DNA of 38,573 bases from a virus: positions 1 to 38,573 of IMG/VR virus record IMGVR_UViG_3300049812_002241, one strand, 5' to 3'. The notes under the pieces were generated by a model, which saw only the letters and a program-made list of their open reading frames with translations, had not been told where the DNA came from and did not search any database. Position numbers and translations under genes: made by a program. The number at the start of each line of letters is the position of its first letter. The first letter of the stretch is position 1. This document shows, piece after piece, positions 16,047-24,085 of this stretch.

Positions 16047-16931
16047 CTACTCCTTAACGTACTTAGCATATTCCTCAAGTGGCACGCCTAATTTCTTAGC
16101 CATAGCTACCTGAGAGGTGGTCAATCTGACCGTGGTTTTGCGTCCAGAGTTTGCAGTCCTTGATGCTGAAGCAACCGTCTGAACGGGCCTAGATTGCCTC
16201 TGACTGTTTGTGCCAAGCTTTGTTGGAAAAGTTTCCACAAGTTGCTTGTCTAATTCATTATAGTACTCATCTGTCCTTGGGTCAAACCCTTCTGTCTCCA
16301 CTAATTTTTTGTGTATCCCAAAAGCAGCGTATGTCATAGCCTCATCTGTACCAAACCATTCGTTTTTCTGCGCCCATGCTTCTGCTTTTGGGTCTGGTTT
16401 TTGTTGAGGAGTAGCTGTTTGTGGCTGTGACTGCGGTTGTGGATCAGTTTCTTGAGGTTGAGAGTTTTCTTCTCTATCAATTTTTACTTTAGCCTGTGTT
16501 GCTCTTTCCTTTGCAACCATCAAACTAGCTATTTTTTCTTGAGCATCAACAACTGCATCAGTATCGCCAATGGACATTGCTTTTCTTAAAGATTCTTTCA
16601 CAGAGGCAATATCACTATCAACACGTTGACCATATTCAGAAACATAATCTTTGTCTAAACCAGTTAATTTAACTTTAAGATCGTCATTTTCTGCCATTTT
16701 TGCTTGAGCAAAAGCGATTGCATCTTGCTCTCTACGCTCTGCTTCTCGCATTTTTTTAGTAAGTCTATCAATTCTCTGTTTTGAATCACTTACGTGTTGA
16801 CGTTGCTCTGTTTGTGGACTTTCAACCGAAACTTCCGTAGATTCCACACGAGGCTCTTCTTTGAATAAATCTTCTTGTTGAACCTCTACTTCAACCTCTT
16901 GTGTTTCTTCTTCTTTTTGTAAATTATTCAT
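16047..16931 (-). CDS. Scaffolding-like protein
   Basis: About 294 aa from the ATG at 16931 (MNNLQKEEE), chosen because GAGG lies seven bases upstream. A start eight codons earlier exists but lacks such a site. Residues 1-50 are Glu/Gln-rich and 65-150 are a long coiled coil (SKQRIDRLTKKMREAERREQDAIAFAQAKMAENDDLKVK). A Gln/Pro linker follows, then a helical region with WFGTDEAMTYAAFGIHKKLVE and a basic C-terminus that includes VAMAKKLGVPLEEYAKYVKE. Acidic coiled coil plus basic C-terminal helix, located just before the capsid genes, is the plan of head scaffolds. Confidence 0.83.
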   Translation of the reverse strand: MNNLQKEEETQEVEVEVQQEDLFKEEPRVESTEVSVESPQTEQRQHVSDSKQRIDRLTKKMREAERREQDAIAFAQAKMAENDDLKVKLTGLDKDYVSEYGQRVDSDIASVKESLRKAMSIGDTDAVVDAQEKIASLMVAKERATQAKVKIDREENSQPQETDPQPQSQPQTATPQQKPDPKAEAWAQKNEWFGTDEAMTYAAFGIHKKLVETEGFDPRTDEYYNELDKQLVETFPTKLGTNSQRQSRPVQTVASASRTANSGRKTTVRLTTSQVAMAKKLGVPLEEYAKYVKE

Positions 16932-16938
16932 TGAATCC

Positions 16939-17373
16939 TCATATACTGATAACATCTTCTGGGTCTAAAATAGTAGCAAGAATCTCATCATCGTTGAGTA
17001 TCCTTACTTCTCCACCTTCAATTTTAAATCTTGACCCTGCATATCTTGCAAACATAATCCAATCACCCTCTTTGCACCAAGAGCCTGTGGGAAACTTTTG
17101 CATATCTTGATAAGCTAAAGGTCCTAATTTTAAAACATACCCAACTGTTGTTGAAATTTCGTTTGTTTCAATAACTTGATCTGGAATATAAACTCCTCCA
17201 GAAGTTTTTGACTTGCCTTTGTAGGGCAAAACAACAATTCTCCAACCTGTTGGTGAAGGAATTCTTTCTTTTAAAGATTTATCTATGAGTGTTGGGTCTA
17301 ATACCCTCTCCTTGGGATTAACCCAAGGCGTAGACAGAGCCTCCGTCTTTTCTGCCGTGGCTGTTTTATTCAT
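16939..17373 (-). CDS. Phage GroES-like co-chaperonin
   Basis: A 144-aa protein. Residues 41-140 fit the Cpn10 fold: PTGWRIVVLPYKGKSKTSGG at the first strand and mobile loop, VYIPDQ after the loop, TTVGYVLKLGPLAY, W.KEGDWIMFARYAGSRFKIEGGEVRILNDDEILATI at the C-terminal strands. The first 40 residues are an extension absent from bacterial GroES. Viral Cpn10 proteins such as T4 gp31 and marine-phage homologues cap host GroEL to fold the capsid protein. Here the gene is immediately upstream of the scaffold and capsid genes, which fits that role. The stop TGA overlaps the scaffold ribosome-binding site. Confidence 0.87.
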   Translation of the reverse strand: MNKTATAEKTEALSTPWVNPKERVLDPTLIDKSLKERIPSPTGWRIVVLPYKGKSKTSGGVYIPDQVIETNEISTTVGYVLKLGPLAYQDMQKFPTGSWCKEGDWIMFARYAGSRFKIEGGEVRILNDDEILATILDPEDVISI

Positions 17374-17563
17374 CTTGTAACTCCTGTTTATCTAGCAGGC
17401 TCTTGAGTTCCTGTTCTAAAAATTCTAGACCTTCAATGTTACCCATCAAATGCCTATAATGTAGCATATCTTTAACTCCGTTTGAGATAAGTAATTCAGA
17501 TATCTGATTTCTCTTATCATTGATGAGTTTTAAGATATGATTGGTAATTAAAATGCCATCCAT
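17366..17563 (-). CDS. Small helical protein preceding GroES
   Basis: A 65-aa helical protein: HILKLINDKRNQISELLISNGVKDMLHYRHLMGNIEGLEFLEQELKSLLDKQELQ. The motif L..G..KDM.HYR.L.G...GL......L..LL is found as a tiny gene in this position in other marine phages. It overlaps the GroES start by eight bases. It has no membrane segment or recognised domain. Confidence 0.82.
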   Translation of the reverse strand: MDGILITNHILKLINDKRNQISELLISNGVKDMLHYRHLMGNIEGLEFLEQELKSLLDKQELQDE

Positions 17564-17602
17564 ATATTAGAATATATTGTAACACCTTTTTATATGCAAT
17601 CC

Positions 17603-17998
17603 TTATTTTGTTAAACCTTTTAACTTTTCAAAACTGCGTAAGCCACCCAATCCCAGCATTCCAAGTAAAATCGTGGTCAACGTCTCCATGTCAAAACTAG
17701 GTAGTTCAGGAACTTCAACACCAGCATACGCTGTTGCGAACAAAATAATCGGAGCAAGGACAAAGTGGTATGCCAGCGCTGTGCCACAGGTCCAGCCGAT
17801 GAAGGGACGCCATCCAGATACAAAGATGGAACGGTGTTGCGCTTCTGCTTTGTTGACCTCGACTTGTGCGAGGGCTGCTTCGTGCGCTTGTTTTTCTGCG
17901 AGCGTGGCGATTTCGTGGGCGAGGGCATTCTTCTGATCTTTATCTTCAATAAATTTATCTAAAAGCCCTGATACTGGGCCTATCAATGCTTGTAACAT
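17603..17998 (-). CDS. Holin of the GTA 3-TM type
   Basis: A 131-aa protein. A charged amphipathic N-terminal helix (residues 15-45, KNALAHEIATLAEKQAHEAALAQVEVNKAEAQHR) is followed by SIFVSGWRPFIGWTCG, one long hydrophobic stretch (TALAYHFVLAPIILFATAYAG) and a second (TTILLGMLGLGGLRSFEK). The GWRPFIGW motif and terminal GLGGLR.FEK are hallmarks of the GTA_holin_3TM family. It acts in the inner membrane to time host lysis. The endolysin is encoded far away at 32.15-32.58 kb. Confidence 0.9.
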   Translation of the reverse strand: MLQALIGPVSGLLDKFIEDKDQKNALAHEIATLAEKQAHEAALAQVEVNKAEAQHRSIFVSGWRPFIGWTCGTALAYHFVLAPIILFATAYAGVEVPELPSFDMETLTTILLGMLGLGGLRSFEKLKGLTK

Positions 17999-17999
17999 A

Positions 18000-18194
18000 T
18001 CAGTATACCTTTACAGCTTCAATGTTTACATATTTTGGCAAGCAATATGCTGTAATTGTCTCGCCCTGTTTATGCAATTCTTTAGCAAAATATGTGCATT
18101 CATGCAAATTCCTAAAATACATATCTTGACTCTCTAACTTCTTATTAGGCTCTAAACCCGTAAATACAAACAATAAAAACAAATGTTCAAACAT
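18000..18194 (-). CDS. Small exported or membrane-anchored protein
   Basis: A 64-aa protein with a short hydrophobic N-terminus (MFEHLFLLFVFTGLE) and a polar remainder containing two Cys (ECTYFAKELHKQGETITAYCLPKYV). The pattern Y....C..FA.......I.AYC.P.Y is familiar from tiny marine-phage genes near holins. It overlaps the end of the Zn-ribbon gene by eight bases. Periplasmic location and a disulfide are possible but unproven. Confidence 0.78.
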   Translation of the reverse strand: MFEHLFLLFVFTGLEPNKKLESQDMYFRNLHECTYFAKELHKQGETITAYCLPKYVNIEAVKVY

Positions 18195-18369
18195 TTGTTA
18201 TGCAACTTGAACAATACCAAGTCTCCCCATCATCTTTAGAAAAGCCTGATGTTTTAGCACCACAAGACTTGCATTCTGTAGACTGATATATCTTGTGTTC
18301 CTTTGCCCAGCGAATATCATGCCTTTTAAACTTTCTTTCACCGTATCTTCTTACTGCTTTTTCGGCCAT
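18187..18369 (-). CDS. 60-aa zinc-ribbon protein
   Basis: The C-terminal half carries two CxxC knuckles, Cys33/Cys36 (ECKSCGAKT) and Cys53/Cys56 (WYCSSC), separated by 16 residues, the usual plan of a zinc ribbon. The basic N-terminus has RRYGERKFKRHDIRWAKEHKIY. Nucleic-acid or protein binding is likely for such a module, but no target can be named. It overlaps both neighbours, indicating tight translational coupling within the membrane/lysis cluster. Confidence 0.78.
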   Translation of the reverse strand: MAEKAVRRYGERKFKRHDIRWAKEHKIYQSTECKSCGAKTSGFSKDDGETWYCSSCITNV

Positions 18370-18692
18370 ACGGATACAGCCATATAAGCTCCCACAATGC
18401 CCCCACCCGTCAAGTATAACAAATTTGAGAGGTCTGTAAGGAGCTTAACCCTTTCGTCTGATACAAACGGCATGAACATAAGCAGCGTATATAGTGCCAT
18501 AAAGCACAAAACAGCCGTAGCCATACGCCTTTGTGCAGACATTTTGCGAAGCTCCGCTGCTTCTTGCTTCTCCGCTGCCTCTATTTCATGTAACTTTTCT
18601 GCCGCTAGTAACTCATCATCGTCTACAATTCCGTCACCATCTAAATCATACTTGTTATACTCAGACCCTTTTTCTAATTTCTTCTGTATCAA
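18351..18692 (-). CDS. EF-hand membrane protein
   Basis: A 113-aa protein. Residues 16-27 form a canonical EF-hand loop (D-L-D-G-D-G-I-V-D-D-D-E), with Asp at positions 1, 3 and 5, Gly at 6 and Glu at 12. A charged coiled helix follows (AAEKLHEIEAAEKQEAAELRK). Two membrane segments end the protein (TAVLCFMALYTLLMFMPFV and LLYLTGGGIVGAYMAVSVW). It lies beside the holin, so a calcium-responsive membrane or lysis role is plausible, but this is inference. Confidence 0.84.
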   Translation of the reverse strand: MIQKKLEKGSEYNKYDLDGDGIVDDDELLAAEKLHEIEAAEKQEAAELRKMSAQRRMATAVLCFMALYTLLMFMPFVSDERVKLLTDLSNLLYLTGGGIVGAYMAVSVWPKKQ

Positions 18693-19168
18693 AATGACCC
18701 CCTATTAGAAATTAACCAAACCATACCAATTAGAAATAAAGCTCCCACCGTAGTGAATAATATAATTGCTACTATTTCTATGAAATGTTTACGAGCTTCT
18801 CTTTGAGCATAAAGCGTTTCTTGGCGTTGTTTGCGTATATCTCGTTCCATTTTAATAAGCTCCTGCCAGGCCTGTGGCCCAAGCATGGAGCCAATTAACT
18901 TACGAAGTTCATCGCGCTGGTTCTCAAGCTGTTTTTTCTGAGTAAACAACTCCATTGCTTCTTGTTCAACAGATTTTGCATTAAAGATTTTTTTAAAAAT
19001 TGGAGGATTTTTAGCCTCATGATGAGCACGATCAATATCGGATACCGCTGACATCCACTGCGAAAGACTGTTTCCCATCGACTCCAGCTCGCGGCCGATT
19101 GAAACGCCTTTTTTTAGTGCGTTAAAGGCGGAGCCTGCCAGAGCCATTGCAGATACCGGGTCTACCAT
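18689..19168 (-). CDS. Coiled-coil protein with C-terminal membrane anchor
   Basis: A 159-aa protein. The N-terminus (MVDPVSAMALAGSAFNALKKGVSIGRELESMGNSLSQWMSAVSDID) is followed by a long charged coiled coil (residues 60-125, EQEAMELFTQKKQLENQRDELRKLIG and onward) and one C-terminal membrane segment (FIEIVAIILFTTVGALFLIGMVWLI). The gene is recurrent near portal genes in marine phages. It may be an internal virion protein or a lysis accessory such as a spanin-like factor; nothing in the sequence decides. Confidence 0.8.
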   Translation of the reverse strand: MVDPVSAMALAGSAFNALKKGVSIGRELESMGNSLSQWMSAVSDIDRAHHEAKNPPIFKKIFNAKSVEQEAMELFTQKKQLENQRDELRKLIGSMLGPQAWQELIKMERDIRKQRQETLYAQREARKHFIEIVAIILFTTVGALFLIGMVWLISNRGSF

Positions 19169-19191
19169 AAACCTTTCCCCAGATTAGTGGA

Positions 19192-19353
19192 TTAAACTCC
19201 TAAGAATTTACCACCCTTTTTAGCTGCGCCCATACCTCTGGCGGTCATTACTTTTAAATCACCGACAGGAACCTTTACATTCTGTATACCCTTTGACTGT
19301 TCAGGTTTTGGGGCTTTTTTAGGTGAATTTGTAACTATTTTTACCATAGACAT
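19192..19353 (-). CDS. 53-aa basic mini-protein (ARGMGAAKKGGKF type)
   Basis: Translation from the ATG at 19353 gives 53 residues. The N-terminal part is Lys/Pro-rich and the end is VMTARGMGAAKKGGKFLGV. AAGGAGAAA lies eight bases upstream, inside the last codons of the portal gene. The RGMGAA.KGG.F ending is a recurrent marker of tiny marine-phage genes near the portal. Function is unknown. Confidence 0.78.
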   Translation of the reverse strand: MSMVKIVTNSPKKAPKPEQSKGIQNVKVPVGDLKVMTARGMGAAKKGGKFLGV

Positions 19354-19354
19354 T

Positions 19355-21751
19355 CTAATTTCTCCTTTGCATTATGGCTCGTTGTCTAGCTGCTTCCATT
19401 TTTTCTCTGGCTATTTGTTCTTGACTAGCAAGCCTTTCATCAAACTGTCTTGATTTATCCATCTGTTGAGCCTGTTTCAAAGATAGTTCAGCCTGTTCAG
19501 CCTCAACATCGTTCTGTTCCTTTAAGGCTTCAAGCTGTAACTCTTGCTGTTTCAAATCAACGACAGGATCTTTTTCGCCCTGACCACTTAATTGCCTTGA
19601 AAGGGCTTGAACAGCTTGCATACCTTCTGCCATAAATTGTGCCGAAACAGCATCCAGTTGTACTTGTTGTTGTTGCGATACATCTTGCGTTTGAATTCCC
19701 AACTCCTGTACAGCTTTTTCCCTTGCTTCAAGCTGAACGTGTTGCATGACGTGTTTCTGTAAAGCCACTGCCAAAACTGGCGAAGCTCCAACAAGAGGGT
19801 TTCCACCAAATACAAGATGCGAAAGTATATGTGCTTGATGGTTTTGTCCAGGGAAGGCAAAAAGGTTTTTCTGATCCAATACATCGATATTCTCTTGTGC
19901 AGGGTCCTTTGGGGTTGGTTGTTCTTGAGGCGGTGCTTTCAAATATTTATCCACATTTTTTACACCTAATGCTTCATACATATCTCTATAAACTTCATAC
20001 ATATTGTGCATCTGTGGAGCTTGCGCTGCTAATTGTAATTGAGTTTGAGCCAGAGCAATACGTTGAGCCTGACTAAATACATTAGGATTAGAAACAGGTA
20101 CAATATCCACCCTACCATCAAAGTCCTGTGCTTTTACTGCAGCATCAACTCCCTCTAACTCATATGGATAAATAGGTGGTAAGCTCTCCCCCATTACACG
20201 AGCCAAGATTTTAAACTCTATCCGCATTGCATAGTGCAGTCTCTTATGTACCGCACTCATTACTCGTGAGCCTTGTTCCATAAGAGCTATGGTTGTACCA
20301 ACAGCTGCTTGCTGATTTCCATCACCAACTTTCATATCTGTGATTGTGGCAAACCTCCGCCCTGCATCGACCACAAAACCAAGTAACTGAAATAAAGTAC
20401 CGTCAGGTCCTTTGAATGGGAGAGGCATAAGGCTATCTCTAATAGCCCCACCAGGTGCGTCTACATCTCTGAATTCACCTGGCTGAAGAGGATCGTCATC
20501 ATCTCTAATACGAAGTCCACGAGCTTTAAAGCCCGCTGGGAGGTTGGACAACGTACCTGCGTCAATCAACTGCCTCAGTGCCGCGGTGGCTGAACGAGAC
20601 AAGCCACCTATTGTGTGGATTAAACCTAATCCGTAAAAGCCAAACCCAGGTAAAAACTTATAATGCACAAAGTATTGTACCTTTCTTTTATCAGGGTCAT
20701 CTTCTTTATAATTTCTACGTATGGCTAGTATTTGACCGTTATCTTGGCTAATCGTAACCACATACGGCAACTTAATTCCCGTATTTTCTCCGTCTTCGCC
20801 CGTGTCTTCGTAACCTTCTAAATCTAAATCTACATGACACTCTATTAAAGTAGCATCATAATCAATGTTGGACGGCTCAATGCCCCTGATCTTATCAAGC
20901 TCACTTGTAAGATCATCATCCTCACCCTGTTGAGGCAAAACAGGAATATCCAAATAAAACCCAGAAAGTTGCTTCTTACGCAACTCGTTTAGATTTATAC
21001 GCACAACATGGCTAATGTTAGGACAAGTCTCCAAATCAGTTGTCTCGTAAGGAACAACCAAATTCTCAGCAGGAATAAACTTACTTACTGCCCTACCAAT
21101 AGAATCATCAAAATAAATTTTTTTAAAAGTACTTCCAGCTAACGGTAAATAGAAAAGCATCTGATCCATTTCTGGCGTATACTCTTCCATCTCATTGGTA
21201 ATGTAATAGTTCATAAACTCTTTTACACGTTGAGATTGGTCTTCTTTTTCCTTTGTCTGGCTTCCGACAATAGAGGTTCGCACGGGACCACTAGCAGGCA
21301 ACAATTCATTAAATGCTTGCGCCTGAAATTGCACCGCAGCCTCAGCAAGTAACGGGTGAGTGACCCCAGAAGCCCCCCTGAAGGGTTCGGTTCTCTCGGA
21401 ATAGTTGAAACCAAGTAATTCCAAACCATTAGCGTATGCATCCTCCCAATCCTGTCTACTTGCTTTATTAGAATCAAACTCTGATAAAAGGTCACTGGCT
21501 ATCGAACCAAGGACTCTATCATCAAGAACCTCTGCAAGATTATCATAAAATCCTGTTTCTTGCTCAACCCTAGATGACATTGCAAAATCAATTATTGCAC
21601 CACCATCATCCTCAAACTCTATACCTATGTCATCGCCTCGCCCAGACATATCCAAAGATCCAGGTAAATTAACCTCAATTTCAGCTGCAATCTCTTGCTC
21701 ATCTATTTGAGGGTTTACATTCTCAATTAGACTTATAGGTGGTTTTGCCAT
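19355..21751 (-). CDS. Portal protein
   Basis: A 798-aa protein, near the size of P22-type portals and larger than the roughly 500 aa of T7-type portals. Visible parts are RQDWEDAYANGLELLGFNYSERTEPFRGASGVTHPLL near residue 105, then an FIPAENLVVPYETTDLETCPNISHVVRI wing region. A VQYFVHYKFLPGFGFYGLGLIHTIGGLSRSATAALRQLIDAGTLSNLPAGFKARG stretch at the clip/stem follows, then GTTIALMEQGSRVMSAVHKRLHYAM. A Gln-rich helical C-terminus, as in barrel-forming portals, ends the protein. It forms the dodecameric DNA gate at the capsid vertex and partners with TerL, encoded just upstream. Confidence 0.93.
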   Translation of the reverse strand: MAKPPISLIENVNPQIDEQEIAAEIEVNLPGSLDMSGRGDDIGIEFEDDGGAIIDFAMSSRVEQETGFYDNLAEVLDDRVLGSIASDLLSEFDSNKASRQDWEDAYANGLELLGFNYSERTEPFRGASGVTHPLLAEAAVQFQAQAFNELLPASGPVRTSIVGSQTKEKEDQSQRVKEFMNYYITNEMEEYTPEMDQMLFYLPLAGSTFKKIYFDDSIGRAVSKFIPAENLVVPYETTDLETCPNISHVVRINLNELRKKQLSGFYLDIPVLPQQGEDDDLTSELDKIRGIEPSNIDYDATLIECHVDLDLEGYEDTGEDGENTGIKLPYVVTISQDNGQILAIRRNYKEDDPDKRKVQYFVHYKFLPGFGFYGLGLIHTIGGLSRSATAALRQLIDAGTLSNLPAGFKARGLRIRDDDDPLQPGEFRDVDAPGGAIRDSLMPLPFKGPDGTLFQLLGFVVDAGRRFATITDMKVGDGNQQAAVGTTIALMEQGSRVMSAVHKRLHYAMRIEFKILARVMGESLPPIYPYELEGVDAAVKAQDFDGRVDIVPVSNPNVFSQAQRIALAQTQLQLAAQAPQMHNMYEVYRDMYEALGVKNVDKYLKAPPQEQPTPKDPAQENIDVLDQKNLFAFPGQNHQAHILSHLVFGGNPLVGASPVLAVALQKHVMQHVQLEAREKAVQELGIQTQDVSQQQQVQLDAVSAQFMAEGMQAVQALSRQLSGQGEKDPVVDLKQQELQLEALKEQNDVEAEQAELSLKQAQQMDKSRQFDERLASQEQIAREKMEAARQRAIMQRRN

Positions 21752-21796
21752 TACGCTTTTCCCAGTTGTTTTTTTTAGTATAACACAATAAATTCA

Positions 21797-22159
21797 TTAT
21801 TGCATATAGGGGATGTATTCAGCTATGCCCTTCTTTAAATTCTGCTTTGGCCTATCCTCTACGTTAATTACATCCGTAAACTTCATAGCAAACTCTCTGG
21901 CCTGATCTTCTGTATCAAACTCTAAAAACTCGCCCGTGTTAAAAGCCTTGCGAATCGCCATGTCTGGTGAGAATTTCGTGAGCACAGGACCAACAGGACT
22001 ATCCACAGGAAATACCGTGGGAGATACAAAAAACCGACCATCTATTGTAAAGTCCATCAACTGAACCATTGCATTGTCTTGCGTCATTGGAGACTTGGGG
22101 TCCATGATCCGCGATACGAAGTTCGGGGACACCGCGCCCTTAACTGTTTTTTCAGCCAT
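21797..22159 (-). CDS. 120-aa conserved protein between TerL and portal
   Basis: I use the ATG at 22159 (MAEKTVKGAVSPNFVSRIMDPKSPMTQDN), which overlaps the end of TerL by eight bases. A longer frame would extend into TerL. The protein contains a beta-rich segment (VQLMDFTIDGRFFVSPTVFPVDSPVGPVLTKFS) and a C-terminal helical part with FDTEDQAREFAMKFTDVIN and GIAEYIPYM. It is common in this position in marine phages, but I know no function. A role in packaging or portal assembly is only positional. Confidence 0.8.
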   Translation of the reverse strand: MAEKTVKGAVSPNFVSRIMDPKSPMTQDNAMVQLMDFTIDGRFFVSPTVFPVDSPVGPVLTKFSPDMAIRKAFNTGEFLEFDTEDQAREFAMKFTDVINVEDRPKQNLKKGIAEYIPYMQ

Positions 22160-23612
22160 AATACACGCGAACCTTGCTGTACTTCTCTTCGTCAGGGTCC
22201 CAATCATCGTCTGGCAACGTCACAAAATTACCCTGACGATACCGCATCAAAGCTTGGGTCATACTATCTACCAAATCATCATACTCTCCATTTGGAAAAG
22301 CTGCAACCTCCTCAATCATCTCATCTGCAAACACCTTGTCAGGACACCAAACCATCCCAGCCTCAAATAATGGCGATACCGAATGAACCCTCGACACCTT
22401 GTCATTACCCCGACTTGGCGTAAAATTCACAACAGGTATGCCCATGTTCCGTAGTTCGTGAGTCAAGGGCGTTCCAGAAGCCTTCGCCTCAATCACAACC
22501 GTATCAGGGTCCCAATACGTCCACTCATCATACGCAACCTTCTTCAACTCAGGAAAATCCCATCTACCCTTCTTGCTATCTAACAAAATAATCGCAGGCC
22601 GTGGACTGTTAGCCGAAGGACGAAATACACCCCATGTCGTTATCGCACTGTAATCCGATGTCGTGCTCTTCGAAAATGCCGTATCATAACTCTGAATGAC
22701 ATACTCTAACTCTGGTATATCCTCCTCCTCCCAACGCTTCCACCACTCGCGTGGAATAATCGCATTATCATCCCCCGTAGGGTTTTGCTGATACTGAGCA
22801 TTCCACTTACTAGGGGGTATCGATGCCTGTACTTTTTCTAAATCATCTATAGGCCAAAACTCAGGCCAACAAGAATTGCCACTTGGCATAACCGCAGGTA
22901 ACTCAACTATCTCCCATTGATCCGCCCTCTCATCCTTTATCATCTGACGCTGTAACTGACCCGTTAAATCCTTCTCCGACCACCGCGTCATAACCAAAAT
23001 TATAGCACCCCCTGGCTGTAATCTCTGTCTTGGACCACCCGTGTACCAATCCCAATCATTGTCAAACCCACTAGCCGACATCGCAGTCTGCTCCGAATGC
23101 GGATCATCAATGATAATCAAATCACCACCGCGTCCAGCCAAGTTTGAGCCAACCCCAACAGCATAATACATACCACCGCGAGCCGTGTCCCACCTACCAG
23201 AAGCTTTACTGTCAACCGATAACCGCGCATCAGGGAAAATATCCGTGTAATCTTCCCGTTCCAGAAGGTTCTTAATCTTTCTACCAAAAGATACCGCGAG
23301 TTCCGTGGTGTGCGTTGCCTGAATAATCTTCATGTTCGGGTTTTTGCCAATCATCCACGCAGGCAAAAGGTAACTTGCAAACTCTGACTTCGTATGACGA
23401 GGAGCCATATTGATTATCAGACGTTTTAACTCGCCTCGCGCCACTCTTTCAAACTTTTCAGCTATAATCCTGTGGTGTTCTCCAGCTATAAACTCAGGCC
23501 ACATGACGTTTACGAAGGTTAAAAAGTCATTTTTACAGGCATCTACACGATTTAACTGAGCCAACCGTAGTTCAAGCTTATTTATTCTATGTTCAATGTC
23601 TAGTTCGCTCAA
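22152..23612 (-). CDS. terL: Terminase large subunit (TerL)
   Basis: A 486-aa packaging motor. The ATPase domain has an atypical Walker A at residues 69-76 (MAPRHTKS, in place of GxxGxGKS), Walker B at 164-170 (LIIIDDP), and a coupling MTRWSEKDL near 208. The nuclease domain (RNase H fold) shows Asp310 (QSYDTAFSKSTTSDYSA), Glu375 (VVIEAKASG) and Asp446/Asp449 (DDLVDSM). The start is TTG with GGAG seven bases upstream; no ATG lies nearby. The matching small subunit is not adjacent but at 29.3 kb on the other strand. Confidence 0.95.
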   Translation of the reverse strand: MSELDIEHRINKLELRLAQLNRVDACKNDFLTFVNVMWPEFIAGEHHRIIAEKFERVARGELKRLIINMAPRHTKSEFASYLLPAWMIGKNPNMKIIQATHTTELAVSFGRKIKNLLEREDYTDIFPDARLSVDSKASGRWDTARGGMYYAVGVGSNLAGRGGDLIIIDDPHSEQTAMSASGFDNDWDWYTGGPRQRLQPGGAIILVMTRWSEKDLTGQLQRQMIKDERADQWEIVELPAVMPSGNSCWPEFWPIDDLEKVQASIPPSKWNAQYQQNPTGDDNAIIPREWWKRWEEEDIPELEYVIQSYDTAFSKSTTSDYSAITTWGVFRPSANSPRPAIILLDSKKGRWDFPELKKVAYDEWTYWDPDTVVIEAKASGTPLTHELRNMGIPVVNFTPSRGNDKVSRVHSVSPLFEAGMVWCPDKVFADEMIEEVAAFPNGEYDDLVDSMTQALMRYRQGNFVTLPDDDWDPDEEKYSKVRVYYG

Positions 23613-23636
23613 AACAAGCTCCTATATGTTAATAAT

Positions 23637-23665
23637 CTTATATCATAGGTTTTGAATATTGTAAA
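23637..23665 (-). promoter_or_regulatory. Late-operon promoter upstream of TerL
   Basis: Minus strand: TTTACA (23660-23665), a 17-bp spacer, and TATAAG (23637-23642), with an extended -10 (TG one base before the hexamer). The predicted start point is about 15-20 bases before TerL's GGAG. It lacks the TATGCGA core of the early promoters, which suggests a separate timing class. Confidence 0.7.
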
Positions 23666-23897
23666 ATTTTTTGGGGGCTGGGACTCCTGAACAATAATTA
23701 GGCAATCTTCGGTTAACTAATCTAATACTTTGTTTACTTTTTAGGCAATAAACAATTTTTGTACGTTTTTTATGCATATTGTTTGTCAGAAACATGGTCC
23801 TTGACAGCGTTGGCTGACACTGGTGCGCGATTTTTGGATTTTTGACATTAGAAAAGGCGCGTAAATCGTTGTAAATTAAGTTTAAATAGGGGGTCAT
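23643..23897 (-). CDS. Doubtful 84-aa frame in the TerL leader
   Basis: An open frame from an ATG with GAGG eight bases upstream (GTGAGGCGCGAACC ATG) reads MTPYLNLIYNDLRAF and onward to a basic end. No motif, compositional bias or known relative is visible, and its stop lies inside the TerL promoter. It could be a small early gene or chance. I keep it only because the ribosome-binding site is acceptable. Confidence 0.25.
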   Translation of the reverse strand: MTPYLNLIYNDLRAFSNVKNPKIAHQCQPTLSRTMFLTNNMHKKRTKIVYCLKSKQSIRLVNRRLPNYCSGVPAPKKFYNIQNL

Positions 23898-24034
23898 GGT
23901 TCGCGCCTCACTAAACTAGATCAATTTACCAAATAAAACGAGCACCGACTCGCGGATCACGCATCATGAACCGCGAATCACGTCCCATGGGTTTAGGACG
24001 ATTGAGATCGACTCACGGTCGCATATTTAACCAT
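23898..24034. repeat. Non-coding stretch with CGCGRATCACG repeats
   Basis: Between the terminator and the doubtful 84-aa frame there is no convincing gene. CGCGGATCACG (23951-23961) and CGCGAATCACG (23972-23982) are direct repeats exactly 21 bp apart, two helical turns. ATATGCGA on the minus strand (24019-24026) copies the early-promoter core, but no -10 stands seven bases on. The segment is locally GC-richer than its surroundings and could be an operator or a packaging/cos region for the adjacent TerL. Confidence 0.5.
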
Positions 24035-24071
24035 AAAAAAAACCGTGTAAGGATTCGCACCCCTACACGGT
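24035..24071 (-). terminator. Intrinsic terminator after the DUF932 gene
   Basis: Minus strand: an ACCGTGTA/TACACGGT stem (24064-24071 with 24042-24049), extended inward by GG/CC, is followed by eight T. It ends transcription coming from 24.09-25.47 kb and insulates the late operon. Confidence 0.9.
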
Positions 24072-24085
24072 AATTTTAAAAAGTT

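Noticed and set aside
17673-17962. Long frames on both strands opposite or within the holin gene
   Set aside because: They mirror the GTA-type holin gene, whose protein pattern is unmistakable, and have no ribosome-binding sites.
19588-20076. Open frames within the portal gene
   Set aside because: Alternative frames of a well-supported portal gene; no motif or start signal.
23670-23700. GTTCAGGAGTCCCAGCCCCC on the minus strand, looking like the 3' end of a tRNA (possible attP)
   Set aside because: The T-loop consensus is not met, no acceptor partner was found and no integrase is present.
24042-24071. GGTGCGAATCC inside a stem, T-arm-like
   Set aside because: Fully explained by the intrinsic terminator with its T run; no other tRNA arms nearby.
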